Below, piece after piece: positions 61,158-64,000 of a stretch of 64,000 nucleotides of DNA; within the stretch, counting starts at the first letter, position 1, and each line of letters starts with the position of its first letter. The notes below the pieces were generated by a model that did not search any database, had not been told where the DNA came from, and saw only the letters and a list, made by a program, of their open reading frames with translations. This DNA is from an uncultured Ignavibacteria bacterium (GTDB taxonomy: Bacteria; Bacteroidota; Ignavibacteria; SZUA-365). The translations under genes and the position numbers were made by a program. Location: the NCBI GenBank assembly GCA_913061095.1, contig CAJXVM010000007.1:62001-126000 (forward strand), in the 5' to 3' direction.

Positions 61158-63318
61158 TATTTCTGTCCTCCTTCTTCATGCTCAGGGAGATGCGTTTGAG
61201 CTGCTCGTTGACCTCGAGGACGCGCACGGAGACGATCTGGCCGACTTTGACGACTTCCTTGGGGTCGCGGACGAAGCGGTTGGCGAGCTGGGAGATGTGC
61301 ACGAGTCCGTCCTGATGCACACCGATGTCGACGAAGGCGCCGAAGTTTGCGACATTCGTGACGACGCCCTCCAGCACCATCCCCGGCTTCAGATCCGCGA
61401 TCTCGCTTACTCCCTCCCTGAATTCCGCATAGCGGAAACTGTCGCGCGGATCGCGGCCCGGCTTCTCGAGTTCGCGCAGGATATCCCGAAGCGTGGGTTC
61501 GCCGACGTCGCCGGTGACATAGCGGCGGATGTCGATATCCTTCACCTTCGCGGCGATCTCGCCGATGCGGTCGAGCGACAGATCGAGGTCGCGCGCGATG
61601 GTTTCCACCACATGATAGCTCTCGGGATGCACGGCCGTGCTGTCGAGCGGCTGCTCGCCCCCGCGGATGCGCAGGAAGCCGGCGGCCTGCTCGAAGCCCT
61701 TCGGACCGAAGCGCGGCACGTCGAGCAGCTGGGCGCGGCTGCGGAAGGCGCCGTGCTCGTCGCGGTACTGCACGATGTTTTTCGCGACCGTGGACGTAAT
61801 GCCGGCGACGTATGAGAGCAGCTGCTTCGAGGCGGTGTTGACGTCCACGCCGACGTGATTGACACAGCTCTCCACGGTTTCGTCGAGCTTTTTCCGCAGC
61901 AGGCGCTGATCGACGTCGTGCTGATACTGTCCGACGCCGATGGATTTCGGATCGATTTTCACCAGCTCGGCGAGCGGATCCATCAGGCGCCGGCCGATGC
62001 TGACCGCCCCGCGCACGGTGAGATCCAGATCGGGAAATTCCTCGATCGCCACGTCGCTGGCGGAATAAATCGATGCACCGGATTCGTTGACCATGACCTT
62101 CACCGGGCGCGGATCCATCTCGCGGATCACCTCGGCGACGAAGGTGTCGGTTTCGCGTCCCGCCGTGCCGTTACCGATGGCGATGAGTTCGACGCCATGC
62201 CGCGTGATCATGTCGCGCAGCACCCCGACTGCTTCGATGCGTTTCTGTTCGCCGGTGTGCGGAAACACCGCGCGGTATTCGAGGAATTTCCCCGTGCGGT
62301 CGATGGCCACGACCTTGCAGCCAGTACGGAAGCCGGGATCGACACCCAGTGTCGGCTTCATGCCCGCGGGCGCGGAGAGCAGGAGTTCGCGCAGGTTGAC
62401 CTCGAAGGTCTGTATGGACGCCATATCTGCTTCGAGCTTTTTCTCGTAGCGCACTTCACCGATGAGCGTGTGCTTCATGAGCCGGTCGAATGCATCGGCG
62501 ATCATGGCATGGTAGAAGTCGCGCACCTCCCGCGCGCCGCTGTGCGACACGCGCTGTTCGATCCACGCGAGCAGCGCATCCCGCTCGAACTCGAGATCGA
62601 AGGACAGGATTCCTTCCGCCTCCCCGCGCCGCAGGGCGAGCATGTTGTGCGGCGCGATGTCGCGCACGGGCACGGAGAAGTCGCGGTACATCTCAAATTT
62701 CGTCGTTCCCTCGGGATGGTCGTCCTTGATGCGCGAGCGGAATACACCGTTGCGCACGAATTCGCCGCGGACGTGCGCGCGCAGTTCGGCCTTTTCCGAG
62801 ATTTCCTCGGCGAGGATGTCGGATGCACCCGCCAGTGCCTCTTCCGCGGTTGCGACGCCCTTCTCTTCGTCGACGAATGCGGAGGCCTGCGCAGAGAGAT
62901 CCGCCGCGGTTGTTTCCGGCGAATTGCATGCGCGGATGATGTCCGCCAGCGGCTCGAGTCCTTTCTCCCGCGCCACCGTCGCACGCGTGCGCTTTTTCGG
63001 TTTGTACGGCAGATAGAGATCCTCGAGCTCGGTTTTCCGCATGCACTGCTCGATGGCCGTGCGGAGCTCATCCGTCAGCTTGCCCTGTTCCTCGATGGAG
63101 CTGAGGATCGTCTGCCTGCGTTCCTCGAGCTCGGTCAGGTAGGTGTAGCGCTCGACCAGGTCACGGAGCCGGATTTCGTCGAGTTCGCCCGTGCGTTCCT
63201 TGCGGTAGCGCGCGATGAATGGGATGGTACCTCCCTCCTCCAGCAGAGCCAGCGTGTTGGTCACCTGCCACGGCTGAAGGGAGAATTCGTCTGTGAGGAT
63301 TTCGGGGATGTTGATCAT
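61153..63318 (-). CDS. tex: Tex-family RNA-binding transcription accessory protein
   Basis: 721 aa. Tex N-terminal helical domain (LARYRKERTGELDEIRLRDL region), YqgF/RNase H-like core (LGVDPGFRTGCKVVAIDRTGKFLEY, IAIGNGTAGRETDTFV), helix-hairpin-helix part (NHVGVDVNTASKQLLSYVAGITSTVAKNIVQYR) and a C-terminal S1 domain (LKPGMVLEGVVTNVANFGAFVDIGVHQDGLVHISQLA). Tex is an essential or stress-linked nucleic-acid-binding protein affecting transcription and translation; molecular role remains partly open. Full length. Confidence 0.96.
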   Translation of the reverse strand: MINIPEILTDEFSLQPWQVTNTLALLEEGGTIPFIARYRKERTGELDEIRLRDLVERYTYLTELEERRQTILSSIEEQGKLTDELRTAIEQCMRKTELEDLYLPYKPKKRTRATVAREKGLEPLADIIRACNSPETTAADLSAQASAFVDEEKGVATAEEALAGASDILAEEISEKAELRAHVRGEFVRNGVFRSRIKDDHPEGTTKFEMYRDFSVPVRDIAPHNMLALRRGEAEGILSFDLEFERDALLAWIEQRVSHSGAREVRDFYHAMIADAFDRLMKHTLIGEVRYEKKLEADMASIQTFEVNLRELLLSAPAGMKPTLGVDPGFRTGCKVVAIDRTGKFLEYRAVFPHTGEQKRIEAVGVLRDMITRHGVELIAIGNGTAGRETDTFVAEVIREMDPRPVKVMVNESGASIYSASDVAIEEFPDLDLTVRGAVSIGRRLMDPLAELVKIDPKSIGVGQYQHDVDQRLLRKKLDETVESCVNHVGVDVNTASKQLLSYVAGITSTVAKNIVQYRDEHGAFRSRAQLLDVPRFGPKGFEQAAGFLRIRGGEQPLDSTAVHPESYHVVETIARDLDLSLDRIGEIAAKVKDIDIRRYVTGDVGEPTLRDILRELEKPGRDPRDSFRYAEFREGVSEIADLKPGMVLEGVVTNVANFGAFVDIGVHQDGLVHISQLANRFVRDPKEVVKVGQIVSVRVLEVNEQLKRISLSMKKEDRNK

Positions 63319-63324
63319 GTACTT

Positions 63325-63729
63325 CTACAGCGAATCCGGCCAGGAGTCGATTTCGCGCAGCTTCTGCTCGGACATGTGGAGGGTGATGTGTGAGTGGATT
63401 TCGCGAATGCGGTCTTTCGGGGATTTGCGCACGTTGAGGATGATGCATCCGTCATCGTCTCCCGGGAAATCCTCGACGAGCTGCAGACTGCGGGTGTGAA
63501 TGAAAAGGCGGCGGCGGAACCAGCCGATTTTCAGCTCGAAGGACTCGATATCCGCGTAGGGGATGAATACCTCTTTGACGCGGGATTTGAGCACACCGAA
63601 CACCGCATCCTTTACGCGAAATTCGAGGCGCAGGCCTTCCTCGCCCACGTGCAGGCGGCCGTGCCCTTCCGCGAGTCCGTGATAGATCTCGGGAAGACGG
63701 AATGGAATGCTCATGGAGGTTCCGTTCAT
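63325..63729 (-). CDS. Hypothetical PH-like cytoplasmic protein
   Basis: 134 aa, no signal peptide. Beta-rich with IPFRLPEIYHGLAEGHGRLHVGEEGLRLEFRVKD, VFIPYADIESFELKIGWFRRRLFIHTRSLQLVEDFPG, the pattern of a bacterial PH (bPH) type fold; C-terminal helix. Function unknown. Alternative ATG at 63714. Lies 6 nt upstream of tex and is likely co-transcribed. Confidence 0.7.
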   Translation of the reverse strand: MNGTSMSIPFRLPEIYHGLAEGHGRLHVGEEGLRLEFRVKDAVFGVLKSRVKEVFIPYADIESFELKIGWFRRRLFIHTRSLQLVEDFPGDDDGCIILNVRKSPKDRIREIHSHITLHMSEQKLREIDSWPDSL

Positions 63730-63845
63730 ACCGCAAGATACGGTCTGCGCGGAAAAGAATCATTTCTCGCGTATGACATCTGCGCGCAAATCCGTACTTT
63801 TTTCTCAGCCATCATATCCATGGACATCGCAATCCCCGGCACGGC

Positions 63846-64000
63846 ATGGAACGCTATCTCACTCTCATCCTCGAAAACCCCATTCTCGGTGTCATCATCG
63901 TCAGCCTGCTGGCGTCGCTGGTTTTCACCATCTTCAAGAAGCTCTTCAAGTTCGCCGTGGGGATCGGCATCATCATCATCGCGCTCGCGATCGTGCTGCA
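63846..64000 (+). CDS. Membrane protein, N-terminal part (cut by window edge)
   Basis: Not in the track. ATG at 63846 opens MERYLTLILENPILGVIIVSLLASLVFTIFKKLFKFAVGIGIIIIALAIVL, two closely spaced hydrophobic segments split by a basic turn, running off the window. Hypothetical small membrane protein; no Shine-Dalgarno is obvious. Divergent from the PH-like gene. Confidence 0.5.
   Translation, partial: MERYLTLILENPILGVIIVSLLASLVFTIFKKLFKFAVGIGIIIIALAIVL

Noticed and set aside
61855-63393. 512-aa plus-strand ORF antisense to tex
   Set aside because: Tex motifs are unambiguous on the minus strand; the antisense product has biased composition only.

Overview
The window reads as a chromosomal segment from a GC-rich, Gram-negative member of the Bacteroidota/Chlorobiota (FCB) group, most like an Ignavibacteria- or Kapabacteria-type lineage (inferred; no 16S is present). 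Supporting signs are secreted proteins ending in the NYPNP(F) type A sorting domain of the type IX secretion system (T9SS), a PorV/PorQ-family barrel protein, a GWxTD-domain protein, a TonB-dependent receptor with a CarboxypepD_reg-like domain, families largely seen in Bacteroidota (DUF4397, DUF4783, DUF4834), lipid A/heptosyl-type genes, and at least one perfect Bacteroidota-type promoter (TTTG-N19-TATATTTG) ahead of a tRNA. Almost all recognisable genes are housekeeping or cell-envelope genes. No integrase, transposase, phage module or CRISPR array was found.

Layout. 1-8.3 kb: 5' end of lon (minus), a Nudix hydrolase, a duplicated-domain lipoprotein, the CIRCE-controlled heat-shock operon hrcA-grpE-dnaJ, a ComEA-like protein, a single-pass protein, a PilM-like protein, rsmD, coaD and an FmdB zinc ribbon. 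8.36-20.1 kb (minus): an envelope operon running DUF4397 lipoprotein, TonB receptor, 1057-aa T9SS-type secreted protein, PorV-like barrel, GWxTD protein, LpxL-type acyltransferase, GT9 glycosyltransferase. 20.1-26.6 kb: tRNA-Asn, haloalkane-dehalogenase-like hydrolase plus metallo-beta-lactamase-fold hydrolase, tRNA-Arg, a YfgM-like TPR protein, an FN3 lipoprotein, a DUF4384 protein with a Ser/Arg repeat tail, and a DUF4783 protein. 26.6-35.5 kb: a very large NtrY-like sensor kinase, then dnaX, a HerA-like protein with degenerate ATPase motifs and a long charged tail, and exonuclease III.

35.6-44.6 kb (minus): three large secreted proteins (LamG protein, small T9SS cargo, 1685-aa metalloprotease). 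45-56.3 kb (plus): polA, an apparently frameshifted M50B peptidase, a REP-like repeat cluster, gltX, folB-folK, a deoxynucleoside kinase, a DUF4834 protein, a second GT9 protein, a Ppx/GppA phosphatase and asnS. 56.4-64 kb: a Tat-exported metallophosphoesterase, an outer-membrane barrel protein, a BNR/Asp-box T9SS cargo protein, tex, a small unknown protein and a cut-off membrane ORF.

The strongest candidate for something undescribed is the dnaX / HerA-like / exonuclease III cluster at 30.5-35.5 kb. The middle protein keeps the HerA-like layout but lacks both a canonical Walker A lysine and Walker B acid, and carries a 21-nt-repeat coiled coil and a Lys/Arg/Ser/Asp/Glu tail. Other points of interest are the Ser/Arg tail, the 1293-aa kinase, GTAG-headed REP-like hairpins, the split M50B gene and a coiled-coil insert in AsnRS. 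Family assignments were made by eye from motifs and gene order; no database search was possible.
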